64,000 nt of DNA from Calothrix sp. PCC 7507. GTDB taxonomy: Bacteria > Cyanobacteriota > Cyanobacteriia > Cyanobacteriales > Nostocaceae. The stretch lies in NCBI RefSeq assembly GCF_000316575.1, contig NC_019682.1, positions 5,939,501 through 6,003,500 on the forward strand, read 5' to 3'. Positions 1 to 7,781 of the stretch are shown here, piece after piece; the first letter of the stretch is position 1, and the number at the start of each line of letters is the position of its first letter. Under the pieces are notes generated by a model. That model made no database searches and was not told the DNA's origin. It saw only the letters and a program-made list of their open reading frames with translations. The position numbers were made by a program, and so were the translations under genes.

Positions 1-1
1 C

Positions 2-490
2 AAGTTTCGTCGGCGGCATAAGATAAGCAGAATTCCTGTTAGAATTGTTCTTAGCATTGTATCTGTTACTGTGCTTATGCATCTCATTCCTCAACTACTT
101 GATCTATCAGGAATTACTTCATCAAAAACTAAGAAAACTCTAAAATCATCGCAAAAAGTAAATCATACTGGCTGGATATGGTTAGGTATGGTTAATAATA
201 CTTCAGGTGGCTTATCTGTTGGTAAGCGACTTATTAAACCTTCAAATACTGACTTGTCTCCTAGTATTGATCCTCCAATTGTTCCGTCACCAGGAGCAGT
301 CGTAACTGTTAAATACAAGGTGAATCTAAGGAAGGAAAAATTTTTGTTGACAGAGCCGCTTGTTGAACTTCAACCGGGAGAAAAACTAATCATAATCAAA
401 GTAGAGCCTTTAGAAAAGGCTAGTCAAAGTTCCGCAAATATTAAATTGAGAGCGCAAGTTCGTAAATGTAATCAAACTTGTAATAGATGA
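2..490 (+). CDS. Partial hypothetical membrane-anchored protein (5' end outside window)
   Basis: The reading frame is open to the left edge and no start is required inside the window, so this is the 3' part of a gene. It begins with basic residues (KFRRRHK), followed by a hydrophobic stretch of about 20 residues that would span a membrane, then a Ser/Lys-rich linker and a soluble C-terminal part of about 110 residues. That part contains VVTVKYKVNLR and a possible small beta-rich domain with an SH3-like look. The first internal ATG is at 71, inside the hydrophobic stretch, so it is unlikely to be the true start. I do not recognise a family. The C-terminus ends in a short Cys-containing tail (KCNQTCNR). 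Confidence 0.6.
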   Translation, partial: KFRRRHKISRIPVRIVLSIVSVTVLMHLIPQLLDLSGITSSKTKKTLKSSQKVNHTGWIWLGMVNNTSGGLSVGKRLIKPSNTDLSPSIDPPIVPSPGAVVTVKYKVNLRKEKFLLTEPLVELQPGEKLIIIKVEPLEKASQSSANIKLRAQVRKCNQTCNR

Positions 491-591
491 CAATCAGGCT
501 ACTACAGTGTGTTCTTGCTGCCAAACTCAAAGTTGCTTGGGAGTCAAAACCATTTAGGGATATGCGGGTTAATAGTGTCCCAACCAGCCGG

Positions 592-670
592 GTTTCGACT
601 ACGCGGTAGTTGAGCGTAGTCGAAACTCAACCCTCAGCCATCGAGAGTTGAGCGCAGTCGAAACTCGGTT
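592..670. repeat. Interspersed inverted repeat, two copies
   Basis: GTTTCGACTACGC (592-604) and its exact complement GCGTAGTCGAAAC (614-626) form a 13-bp stem with a 9-nt loop. A related copy, GAGTTGAGCGCAGTCGAAAC, follows at 645-664. Related GTCGAAGTG/TTCGACTTCGCTCA units recur near 46520 and 62095. This is a dispersed cyanobacterial repeat, not a gene. Confidence 0.7.
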
Positions 671-862
671 TACTGGTACTTTATTTTCATGCAATTCCCT
701 TATCAATAGATGCCTCATTAACTCTGATTGAGGTCAAACCTACTGTTAGTCTGGCAAATGCCAAAACCATTGTAAATCAGTCTCTAGGTAAGCAATATTT
801 ACACCCTAACCTTGTCACGGTGTGGCTTTTACCGAGGCTAGGAATTTTTTTGTAAATTCTAC

Positions 863-891
863 TTGACAATTTGTAACAAAATTGTTAAGTT
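863..891 (+). promoter_or_regulatory. Possible promoter for the 42-residue peptide
   Basis: TTGACA at 863-868 is a consensus -35 hexamer. Seventeen bases later lies TAAGTT (886-891), a weak -10 match. The rest of the 491-969 spacer holds the repeat described at 592-670 and AT-rich sequence. No experiment supports this promoter. Confidence 0.3.
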
Positions 892-969
892 TATTTACAT
901 AAGTTAACAAGCAAAAAATAACAAATTTTGTATCCCAACAATAACAAGCAAAAAATTGTCAACAGCAGA

Positions 970-1098
970 GTGACTGAACCCCAAGTCTACTGTGCTGTTT
1001 GCTCTTCAACTGAGCCACAAAGCACCGATCCTTTACAAGGCGTAGTCTTAGCTGTGTTGGTTACTGCTCTAACTTTGTTTGTTTTGAGCGTTAACTAA
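970..1098 (+). CDS. Small CxxC membrane peptide, 42 residues
   Basis: GTG at 970 opens a 42-codon frame that ends at TAA 1096-1098. The product has an N-terminal soluble part with a YCAVC motif (Cys8 and Cys11), then DPLQG, then one hydrophobic helix (VVLAVLVTALTLFVLSV) to the C-terminus. An alternative TTG start at 928 would add 14 residues. Support for a real gene: it lies between a consensus -35 box and a well-formed intrinsic terminator (1154-1179), and has the length and layout of single-helix thylakoid peptides. A photosynthetic-complex subunit is only a guess; I do not recognise the family. Confidence 0.55.
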   Translation: MTEPQVYCAVCSSTEPQSTDPLQGVVLAVLVTALTLFVLSVN

Positions 1099-1153
1099 AA
1101 TTTTCACTTTCAAATCGCTGTATCTAAATCGTCATTCAAACTTCTCCCATCAG

Positions 1154-1179
1154 CCTCGGTTCGCACCCGGGGTTTTTTT
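1154..1179 (+). terminator. Intrinsic terminator
   Basis: CCTCGG (1154-1159) pairs with CCGGGG (1167-1172), including one G-U pair, around a 7-nt loop, and seven T follow. It sits 56 bases after the small peptide gene and just before the 3' end of the convergent gatD. Confidence 0.75.
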
Positions 1180-1202
1180 GTATATTTTTAAGAATTCAGG
1201 AG

Positions 1203-2024
1203 TCAGGGAGTCGGGAGTGAAAGAGTATTTGGTAAACTTACTTTCAATCGCTTAAACATCGCGGCTCGTGCTTGTGCAGCTAAACTGTCTTCTAAGGGTG
1301 TCAAGGTAATTGCTTGTTGATATTTGAGACGCAATGCTGTTTGAATTAACCAGTCAGCGACAAAGGGATTTTTCGGTAACAGTGGCCCGTGGGAATAGGT
1401 AGCGATCGCATTCTGATAAAATGCTCCTTCTGTCCCATCTTCACCATTATTGCCTAAGCCATACACTACACGCCCCAATGCTTCCACCTTCCCTAGCTTA
1501 GTGCGTCCACCATGATTTTCAAAGCCAACTAGATAGGGTTTGCTACCTGTCATGGCTTCCAGTTCCTGCGCTAGACGGGAGGCTGTAACTTCAATTACCA
1601 AATTACCAATGCAGCGCTTAGTATTTTCACCAGGATGGATGGAGACTAAATCAAGTATTCCCAATCCCTCAATTCTTTGTCCTAGTCCTGGTTCATAATA
1701 GTGTCCTAATAATTGGGGTGAACCGCAGGTAAAGACTCCTGGTGTACCATTTTCGATTTTTTCTCGCATAGCATCGGCTTTCGCGCCTTGCAAATCCCGC
1801 ATGACAATTTCTTGCTGGCGGTCTTGTGCGCCACCGCCAACTATGATATCTACTGATTTAATATCTGCGGCTGTGGCATTTTGATCTAAAGGTAAGACTT
1901 TGACATTATACCCCCGCCACTGAGCGCGACGTTCTATAGTAATCACATTACCGCGATCGCCATAGGTACTCATCAGCGTCGGATATAGCCAACCAATCGT
2001 CATCTCAAATTGTTGATAACTCAT
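1203..2024 (-). CDS. gatD: GatD-like glutamine amidotransferase (lipid II isoglutaminyl synthase subunit)
   Basis: Class I glutamine amidotransferase of the CobQ/GatD type, 273 residues. In Gram-positive bacteria GatD supplies ammonia to MurT, which amidates the D-glutamate of lipid II. The nucleophile is Cys100 in TCGSPQLLG and the catalytic His is His212 in YSHGPLLPKNP. The VGGGAQDRQQ segment near residue 63 and GFENHGG near 167 are typical of this family. The usual GxCGGxQ nucleophile elbow reads CGSPQ here. The partner murT lies on the same strand at 3158-4501, but an opposite-strand gene sits between them, so the two are not one simple operon. The C-terminal 30 residues are poorly conserved-looking. 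Confidence 0.85.
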   Translation of the reverse strand: MSYQQFEMTIGWLYPTLMSTYGDRGNVITIERRAQWRGYNVKVLPLDQNATAADIKSVDIIVGGGAQDRQQEIVMRDLQGAKADAMREKIENGTPGVFTCGSPQLLGHYYEPGLGQRIEGLGILDLVSIHPGENTKRCIGNLVIEVTASRLAQELEAMTGSKPYLVGFENHGGRTKLGKVEALGRVVYGLGNNGEDGTEGAFYQNAIATYSHGPLLPKNPFVADWLIQTALRLKYQQAITLTPLEDSLAAQARAAMFKRLKVSLPNTLSLPTP

Positions 2025-2270
2025 AACTCCTCACTTAATATTTGATAATTTATAACTTTTTTCTCTCTATGGTTGCAGAATCCGGTACATAGGTTGTCGG
2101 TTTTCAGTATTTTACGTCACAGTTTTGTGATTCTTAGACAGCCATAATCTCCACAGGTAACTGTAAATTTACTAAATACTGAGTAAACAGGTACACTGTT
2201 TTGGTTAAAATTTCTGAAAAAGTTAACTTTGTTTAACTAACCGATACATTGTTCTTTAAATGGGGATTAT

Positions 2271-3050
2271 ATGCAAGCGATTGAAGCTCCCAATTTGACG
2301 GTAATTGCGTTTGAAAATGCAGTTCCTATTTCTCAACTACCTCCTGTATGGCAAGATATTGTCAAGGGAGTGGCAAATGTCGGCATCTGCGATCCACAGA
2401 GTTATGTTGAGATGGCACAGTTGTTTCAATACAAGTTGGAACAGGGAGATGTTGACTTATTTAACGAACGTCCAGAACTAGAATATCTTAAACCGTCATT
2501 TTCTCAGCTATTTGGAAAGTTAGCCTGGGAAACCTTGGAGTTTTACGGTTATGACTTTATCAAGAGCAGCTATCCAGATTTTGCAGCATTGCTTCAAGAT
2601 GTAGAATCAAAGGGAGCAGAGTATGCAAATGAAGTTAAAGTAGCTCGGATAGGGATGGAACTTTTCCAAGAATTTGGATATGAACTACCAGCTAGTTTTT
2701 ATCATGTCCATCTAGCACCAATTTATCGGGATCATGTATTTGAAGAACGCGCTTTAAGATTTGATAAGCGTGATATCAAACACAAGCGTTCTTGGGATGC
2801 GATATTGCACGCAGGTAAGGTTTTTGCAATGCAAATGAAGGTGCAAAGCATCGCCTCTAAATATGGTTTTACTTATCAACATGGTTGCGGTTGCAATTCT
2901 CACCTATCTTCTATTGATGCATCTCGCGGGGTATTTGAATATGAATTCAGTCCCGAAAAGCGTCAACGGTGGTTGAGAAGTTTTATCTGGACTGCTTGGT
3001 ATGAATATGCTTTCTTTCCTATTGTCCCGAATACTAGTTATTTAGTTTAG
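2271..3050 (+). CDS. Hypothetical protein between gatD and murT
   Basis: A 259-residue soluble protein that I do not recognise. It has no signal peptide or membrane helix and is rich in aromatic residues. Visible landmarks are a His/Cys cluster HGCGCNSH near residue 204, a YHVHLAPIYRDHVFEER stretch near 143 and a C-terminal aromatic segment (WTAWYEYAFFP). The His and Cys residues could bind metal, but that is inference. The start ATG is preceded by GGGGATT, an acceptable ribosome-binding site. It is transcribed away from gatD, with 246 bases between the two starts, and runs convergently toward the 3' end of murT. Its position interrupts an otherwise functionally paired gatD/murT locus. Confidence 0.7.
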   Translation: MQAIEAPNLTVIAFENAVPISQLPPVWQDIVKGVANVGICDPQSYVEMAQLFQYKLEQGDVDLFNERPELEYLKPSFSQLFGKLAWETLEFYGYDFIKSSYPDFAALLQDVESKGAEYANEVKVARIGMELFQEFGYELPASFYHVHLAPIYRDHVFEERALRFDKRDIKHKRSWDAILHAGKVFAMQMKVQSIASKYGFTYQHGCGCNSHLSSIDASRGVFEYEFSPEKRQRWLRSFIWTAWYEYAFFPIVPNTSYLV

Positions 3051-3051
3051 A

Positions 3052-3157
3052 GAGGGAGATGAGGGAGTCAGGGAGTCAGAGAGTAAGGGAGTCAGGGAGA
3101 TTATAAAAAGCTTCCCAATTCCCTAGTCCCCAGTCCCCAGTCCCTAGTCCCCATTCC
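3052..3157. repeat. Short tandem repeats between convergent genes
   Basis: Purine-rich GGGAGTCA-type units occupy 3052-3100, and CCCAGTCCCCAGTCCC-type heptamers occupy about 3120-3155. These short tandem repeats are a hallmark of Nostocales spacers. Confidence 0.7.
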
Positions 3158-4501
3158 CTAAAGAATTTTTCGTCCAGTGAGGATTTCTCGCACTTCTAGC
3201 ATGGCTGAATAGGTGGGGAGGATGTGTAGGGTTTCGTTTTCTGGTGTATGCTCTAATGCTGTAGCGATCGCCTGTCCTAAATCTGACTCTACAATTAAGT
3301 TGAGTTGAGATTCGGCTACTTTCTCACTATAGCGGAGACGGAGGGCTAAATCATAAACGCGATCGCCACTGACTACTAAGGTTCCTCCCCGTTCCACTAA
3401 TTTCTCGGTATCGACATCCCAAATCCAGGATACATCAGTGCCGTCGGGAGTGCGATCGTTCAAAACTAGTAATGTGGTTTTATCGGTACTTTGAGTTACC
3501 ACCCGAATGGTTTCATTTGTCCCCACCGGATTTTTTGATAACAAAATTCTAACTTTTTTGCCATTAATTATTAAATCTTCCGCACGACCGAAAGCAGCTT
3601 GAAAGTTGTTAATACTATCACGGATACTAGCTTCATCAACTCCCAATTCTTTGGCAGCGGTTGCAGCAGCTAAGGTATTATATTTGTTATACAAACCAAC
3701 CAGAATTTGTTGCCATTCCCTACTTTCCAAGGCTGGTTGACTTTTACTAAAGCCACAACTAGGACAAGTAAAATCTCCTAAATGAGACAAGTAAACGCCT
3801 TTGTAATCTAGAGAATGTCCGCATTTGGGACAATAAATGGAATCAACGGCGTGAGGAATGGCTTCTAGATAATGTTCTGGTTCATTCAATCCAAAAAATA
3901 ACACTCGTTGCGGTAACTGCTGACCAAGATAAGATAAAGTCGGGTCATCAGCATTAGGAATAACTACTGTCTCTGTAGGTAGAGTAGAAATTACCTTTGT
4001 CCAACGTTTACTAATAGTATCTACTTCGCCATACCTATCAAGTTGGTCGCGAAACAAATTTAAACAAAGAATAATTTTTGGCTGGAGTGATGCCAATACC
4101 TTCGGTACAATATTCTCATCCACTTCCAAAATGGCATAATCAACATCAAGCGTTCCCACCAAGTTGGTGCTTTCTAACAGCGCTGTCATCAAGCCATTTT
4201 CCAGATTTGCGCCTGTAGCATTATGAGCAATCCGGTAGCCTTTCCGTTCTAGAATCGTTTTGAGAAGCAGCGATGTTGTAGTTTTGCCGTTAGTACCAGC
4301 AATCAGAATTACCCCATTTTTCACCTGCTGACTCAATAATTGTAGTAGTCGGGGTTCGATGCGACGAGCAATTGAGCCTGGTAACACACTAGCAGCACCC
4401 AGGCGGAGCGACTGTACTACAAAAGTCACACTTTTTGCTACCGATACCGCCAAACCAAGCCGCAGTCTATCTATAGATTTTATTTTATTTCCCACATCCA
4501 T
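3158..4501 (-). CDS. murT: MurT-like Mur ligase (lipid II isoglutaminyl synthase subunit)
   Basis: A 447-residue Mur-ligase-family protein with a DUF1727 C-terminus, as in MurT, which with GatD amidates D-glutamate in lipid II. The ATP-binding loop is GTNGKTTT at residues 69-76. A four-cysteine zinc ribbon is inserted in the central domain (Cys224, Cys227, Cys246, Cys249), a known MurT feature. The motif KNPVGTNE (323-330) and the signature DGTDVSWIWD (353-362), which holds the family's catalytic Asp, are both intact. Length matches known MurT proteins. Its partner gatD is on the same strand 1.1 kb downstream, separated by the plus-strand gene at 2271-3050. The C-terminal motif for GatD contact cannot be judged by eye. 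Confidence 0.88.
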   Translation of the reverse strand: MDVGNKIKSIDRLRLGLAVSVAKSVTFVVQSLRLGAASVLPGSIARRIEPRLLQLLSQQVKNGVILIAGTNGKTTTSLLLKTILERKGYRIAHNATGANLENGLMTALLESTNLVGTLDVDYAILEVDENIVPKVLASLQPKIILCLNLFRDQLDRYGEVDTISKRWTKVISTLPTETVVIPNADDPTLSYLGQQLPQRVLFFGLNEPEHYLEAIPHAVDSIYCPKCGHSLDYKGVYLSHLGDFTCPSCGFSKSQPALESREWQQILVGLYNKYNTLAAATAAKELGVDEASIRDSINNFQAAFGRAEDLIINGKKVRILLSKNPVGTNETIRVVTQSTDKTTLLVLNDRTPDGTDVSWIWDVDTEKLVERGGTLVVSGDRVYDLALRLRYSEKVAESQLNLIVESDLGQAIATALEHTPENETLHILPTYSAMLEVREILTGRKIL

Positions 4502-4514
4502 ATCCTACCCGAAA

Positions 4515-4545
4515 CAGTTATCAGTTATCAGTTATCAGTTATCAG
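4515..4545. repeat. Heptamer tandem repeat (CAGTTAT)
   Basis: Four complete copies of CAGTTAT plus CAG lie just upstream of murT. The remainder of the 4502-4841 divergent spacer shows no gene or clear structure. Confidence 0.8.
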
Positions 4546-4841
4546 CCAGAGTCTCTCACGAATATTGGTTACTGAAGCGAGCTACAGTCGGGATTTAACC
4601 CCCACTAAAACACTGATAACTGTTCACTGATTTAAATTAATCCTGTGAGTTTAGCGAATCCTTGCTAAAAAAGCCAGCCATGACACTCACAAAGAATTAT
4701 GGACAAAAACACCGTCCACTTTCGAGAGATAATCCAGTAGGCGTTATCTTAAAAAATAGTGCATGAACCTAATCATATATCCAGCGCTGTTTGCTGCATT
4801 CAGTACAAACTTACAAATAATAGTTTTAAAGGTTTCTTTTT

Positions 4842-5426
4842 ATGAATGACATAAAGTTGCTTTTTTTACAAAAAAAACCTGACTGGCTACGACTGGTTTC
4901 TCAAATCCTCATCCTGCTGATTTGCTTGTTGACTATCAACATCCAACCTGCACACGCAGGTATTAAAGATGACCTTTATGATGGCAACATTTTCGTGGTT
5001 TATGCTGGTAACGGTTCGTTAGTTCCTCCCAGAGAGACATTAGCACAGGCTTTAACGGAACATAAACCTATATTTTTGGCTTTTTACTTAGATGACAGCA
5101 GAGATTCTAAAGAATTTGCGATTTCCATTTCCCGGGTACAGGAATTCTACGGTAAGGTAGTCGAGATTATCCCGATGAACCTGGATACTGTCCCCACCAA
5201 ACAAACCTATGAACCCACAGAACCAGGATATTATTACAATGGTGGTGTTCCTCAAGTTGTAGTCTTTAATCAGTCAGGTCAGGTAGTCTTGAATCAGAAA
5301 GGTCAAGTACCCTTTGAAGCGATCGACGATAAATTTCGAGAAATGTTTAATTTATCACCTCGTACTGAAACAGCACAGTTAAAGCGTCGTGCCTTCAATG
5401 AGTTCAGCAGTGAACTAAGTAAGTAA
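4842..5426 (+). CDS. Thioredoxin-fold thylakoid protein, probable photosystem I accumulation factor
   Basis: The protein has 194 residues. A basic N-terminus is followed by a hydrophobic helix (about residues 18-35) ending in QPAHAG, which reads as a signal peptide or anchor. The rest has a thioredoxin-like layout: KPIFLAFYLDDS as the second strand and active-site loop, and GGVPQVVVF carrying the cis-proline. The usual CxxC is absent; the corresponding position reads DDSRDS, so it cannot act as a dithiol oxidoreductase. From memory this matches the cyanobacterial family annotated as a thylakoid factor for photosystem I accumulation (Slr1796-like). The family name is less certain than the fold. 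A strong terminator follows at once. Confidence 0.68.
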   Translation: MNDIKLLFLQKKPDWLRLVSQILILLICLLTINIQPAHAGIKDDLYDGNIFVVYAGNGSLVPPRETLAQALTEHKPIFLAFYLDDSRDSKEFAISISRVQEFYGKVVEIIPMNLDTVPTKQTYEPTEPGYYYNGGVPQVVVFNQSGQVVLNQKGQVPFEAIDDKFREMFNLSPRTETAQLKRRAFNEFSSELSK

Positions 5427-5431
5427 CTTTC

Positions 5432-5463
5432 AGGGTAGACCAATTTGGTCTGCCCTAGTTTTT
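5432..5463 (+). terminator. Intrinsic terminator of the thioredoxin-like gene
   Basis: AGGGTAGACC (5432-5441) pairs with GGTCTGCCCT (5447-5456) as a 10-bp stem with one G-U pair and a 5-nt loop, followed by a T-rich run. It begins six bases after the stop codon. Confidence 0.85.
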
Positions 5464-5582
5464 CGTGACATCTAATACTGCATTCCCAATTATATCAAGA
5501 GATAATTTGAATAACTATCATCTGACAAAGAGTTAGGAGCTAGTTCATAGTTCAAAACTAATGACGAATAGAGTGTCTTCTG

Positions 5583-6191
5583 ATGTCAAAAGTTTACACT
5601 ACCGAGGAGCTAATCCAAATTTTAGCAGCCGAGCGTCAAGCTTGTCTTAAAGGGGAACGTCTGAAGTTAGAAGTGACAGTCTCTGGTAATCCTTTAATTG
5701 ACCAGTTTATCAGAACAGACGGGCTGCAAAAATTTACCGCCTACCAAGACTTTAAAGCTGCCATTCACAACTATCAGCAAGAAAATTATATTTCTGGCTT
5801 GATTTTACATGAAATAAGTGTCAAAGGTCAAACTTTGCGCTATCCCAAAGTTGATAGTGAGTTAGTTGCCTTAAAGAGTGACTTGGAGACATTAAAGGCT
5901 GCAAAAAACAATATCTTAGAATTTTGGTATAAAGTCACTGGAGAAATGGACTTATATCTAAGTTTTAATAATAGCAAACAATACCAACAGATTATCACAT
6001 CAGATGTTGAGAGAATTGCTCAAAGAACAGAATGGGCTAGTTTATGGAAATGGGAGAATTCTAACTTTTTAGAAATTATCTTGCAGTTAGGATGGGGTCA
6101 ACCAGAAGAAGCCTATTACAAACGAGGTAGACCACATTCAGGTAGTGAGTATATTCATGCAGTGAATCCAGGTAATCGACCTATTGGTTGA
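5583..6191 (+). CDS. Hypothetical protein, 202 residues
   Basis: A soluble protein with no signal peptide or membrane helix; family not recognised. The first 100 residues look mixed alpha/beta, starting SKVYTTEELIQILAAERQACLKGERL. A short helical, possibly coiled stretch follows (residues 94-116, ELVALKSDLETLKAAK), and the C-terminus is Trp-rich (EWASLWKWENSN, QLGWGQPEE). The start ATG is preceded by an unremarkable leader without a strong Shine-Dalgarno sequence. It follows the terminator at 5432-5463, so it is probably transcribed alone. Downstream lies a hairpin repeat and the decayed hicAB locus. Confidence 0.65.
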   Translation: MSKVYTTEELIQILAAERQACLKGERLKLEVTVSGNPLIDQFIRTDGLQKFTAYQDFKAAIHNYQQENYISGLILHEISVKGQTLRYPKVDSELVALKSDLETLKAAKNNILEFWYKVTGEMDLYLSFNNSKQYQQIITSDVERIAQRTEWASLWKWENSNFLEIILQLGWGQPEEAYYKRGRPHSGSEYIHAVNPGNRPIG

Positions 6192-6251
6192 CATTGGTGT
6201 GAATTATATTCACCTCCATACGTGTCAACTTAAGACCTGGCGAATAGAATT

Positions 6252-6314
6252 CGCAGCTATACAAACAAAGTCCGCCTGCGCGGACTAAGAGCGGGTTTTG
6301 CCTGTGTAGCTGCG
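6252..6314. repeat. Hairpin-forming interspersed element
   Basis: Outer arms CGCAGCTATAC (6252-6262) and GTGTAGCTGCG (6304-6314) are complementary except for one G-U-type position. An inner 6-bp stem, GTCCGC (6270-6275) with GCGGAC (6280-6285), sits between them. The palindrome GCGAATAGAATTCGC lies just to the left. The element occupies the place where the 5' part of hicA should be. Confidence 0.65.
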
Positions 6315-6341
6315 GTTTATAACCACCCTATTAACATTAAG

Positions 6342-6389
6342 TTGACTTTAAAAAGTATTTGGAGACAGGCTCAATTAGAGGAAGACTAA
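6342..6389 (+). pseudogene. hicA: 3' remnant of a hicA-like toxin gene
   Basis: The frame LTLKSIWRQAQLEED followed by TAA (6387-6389) looks like the C-terminal end of a HicA (YcfA-type) mRNA interferase. Its stop overlaps the start of the HicB-like frame as TAATG, the usual hicA-hicB junction. Upstream the frame runs into the hairpin element at 6252-6314 and no HicA catalytic His is seen, so the toxin is truncated. The assignment rests on the short match plus the hicB neighbour. Confidence 0.45.
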
Positions 6390-6594
6390 TGCGTTATACA
6401 GTTGTGATTGAAAAGGGAGCTATGGTGCTTATATACCTGATTTACCAGGTTGTGTAGCTGTTGGTGAAACATTGGAAGAAGTAAAAGCACTAATTGCAGA
6501 AGCTATCGAATTTCATATAGAGGGAATGCTGGAACAAGGATTACCCATTCCTAAACCTACAAGCATCGCTCATGAAGTTGAAGTTTTAAAATAA
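6389..6594 (+). pseudogene. hicB: Frameshifted HicB-like antitoxin
   Basis: ATG at 6389, preceded by AGAGGAAG, starts MRYTVVIEKG. The next typical HicB segment, SYGAYIPDLPGCVAVGET, continues in the -1 frame from 6418 to the TAA at 6592-6594. One base is therefore missing after GAAAAGGG, and in the original frame a stop (TAG) appears 14 codons after the start. The rest (LEEVKALIAEAIEFHIEGM, then PIPKPTS) is a normal HicB partial-RNase-H-like domain without the C-terminal DNA-binding part. Together with the truncated hicA, this is a dead toxin-antitoxin module, unless the missing base is a sequencing error in the homopolymer. Confidence 0.75.
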
Positions 6595-6650
6595 GATAGT
6601 AATCTCCTTGAGGAACTTGTTTTTCTTCTGGATTTCCTGAGTTAGACTTT

Positions 6651-6938
6651 TTACTCTTCTTCGACAAGACCAAACTCCTGACGCAGATCATCTATTGTTC
6701 GAGGCTGAAATGTACGTGCTTTGGCACGTTCTATAGCTGCTAAAAGCCGCGCTGCATTCTCAGGAGACTGGAATAAATATGCTGTCTCCAAGATGCTATT
6801 AAGTTCGGCGGTAGGAATTACAGATACACTTTCCGCACCCTCACGATTGACAATTACAGGTTCCCGGCTTGTAATCACCGCTTCGTAAATTTTGTCAAAA
6901 TTGTTGCAGGCTTCAGTGTAATTTGTTTGGTTAGGCAT
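6651..6938 (-). CDS. Phd/YefM-family antitoxin, apparently without toxin
   Basis: A 95-residue protein. Its N-terminal half (TEACNNFDKIYEAVITSREPVIVNREGAESVSVIPTAE, quoted here only by its ends) has the YefM/Phd DNA-binding antitoxin pattern: a helix, then the PVIVxR strand, then the SVxVIP strand. The C-terminal half is helical and would wrap the toxin. In complete modules a RelE/YoeB toxin gene follows on the same strand. Here the bases beyond the stop (6650 down to 6595) have no room for one, and the next gene is the plus-strand hicB remnant. It is therefore an orphan antitoxin that could regulate itself or neutralise a toxin encoded elsewhere. Confidence 0.82.
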   Translation of the reverse strand: MPNQTNYTEACNNFDKIYEAVITSREPVIVNREGAESVSVIPTAELNSILETAYLFQSPENAARLLAAIERAKARTFQPRTIDDLRQEFGLVEEE

Positions 6939-6959
6939 ATTGTTCCCTCAATATATGTA

Positions 6960-7295
6960 TTCTTTCATAATTTTATTTCTGATGTAAATGCGATCGCTTT
7001 AACGATCAGGTAGGCGGCTAATACAGGGTGGTCATATCCCCGACTTCCTTGGAGAAGTCGAAGATCTCGCAGCACTGCAAAATTAATGTGGTGGAGTACT
7101 AGTAGTTCATGTCATTAATTTTGATGGGTTAGTTTGTCATCAAAACTTTTGGGACAGACCACTAGTTTACTTTAGTAAACTTTGCCTATTAGTCTGGGAA
7201 TTCATTCCCAGGCGGGTAGGTAAGCCGTGCAATAAGCCATCTGTGAAGTTCTTACCTGCAGATCCCCAGAATTCTATTCTACGGACACTCCTCAC
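6960..7295. other. Spacer with dispersed hairpins, no gene seen
   Basis: The spacer contains a HIP1-like site, a GTTTACTTTAGTAAAC palindrome near 7166 and CTGGGAATTCATTCCCAG near 7194, an 8-bp perfect stem. A copy of each is the kind of dispersed repeat seen elsewhere in the window. No reading frame with coding character was found. Confidence 0.5.
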
Positions 7296-7781
7296 TCACC
7301 CAGGTAAATTATCAAACACCTGCTCAACTAACTCCTTAGTCTTCGCTTCCAGACGCAACCAATCCACCTCGCCTACGTCGTCTATTAAACTAGTATCGAT
7401 ATCAGCCGCCTCATGCTCTGAGGTGTAATCAAGAAAACACACTTGATAACACAGTTCCCACAAATCCACGCTGACTTCTTGCCCTTGACGCTGTAGAAGC
7501 AAATGATATCCTGGATGGGGCATTGGCAGACGAGTGAGAGTCTCTCTGATTTCATCAGCTTGTTGCGGTGTGGCTGTTTCCATTTCTTGCAACAGCCGAG
7601 TGACGATCGCTTTCGTTTCATCTGTGATACTAGCAGGCCAAACTAGTACATCATGATAAGTTCCCTTCCAGGAGGATACATCCAGGTGCTTGCGAATATT
7701 ATCGACCACGCGAATGAAAGCAGGTTGCATGAGGAGTTCAGCTTGCTGCCATGCAACTGAGTTGTTTATTTTAGGTGGCAT
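7296..7781 (-). CDS. Conserved hypothetical protein, 161 residues
   Basis: A soluble acidic protein whose family I do not recognise. Visible features are an N-terminal helical region (AWQQAELLMQPAFIRVVDNIRKHLD), a short tryptophan-containing segment (SSWKGTYHDVLVWP), a Pro/His loop (RLPMPHPGYHLLL) and an acidic C-terminal segment that includes DDVGEVDWLRLE. The composition and the well-spaced aromatic residues look like a genuine folded protein. It is transcribed away from the Ser/Thr kinase at 7945, with a 163-base AT-rich spacer that could hold both promoters. Confidence 0.7.
   Translation of the reverse strand: MPPKINNSVAWQQAELLMQPAFIRVVDNIRKHLDVSSWKGTYHDVLVWPASITDETKAIVTRLLQEMETATPQQADEIRETLTRLPMPHPGYHLLLQRQGQEVSVDLWELCYQVCFLDYTSEHEAADIDTSLIDDVGEVDWLRLEAKTKELVEQVFDNLPG

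Noticed and set aside
4515-4545. Possible CRISPR-like array
   Set aside because: The heptamers are contiguous, with no spacers of regular length; they are short tandem repeats.
4359-4598. Plus-strand frame of 79 residues over the murT start
   Set aside because: It is antisense to murT and runs through a heptamer repeat.
7098-7166. ACTAGT-bounded segment resembling the 38769/41482 MITE
   Set aside because: Only the six-base ACTAGT is shared; the inner arms do not match, so I do not call it a copy.
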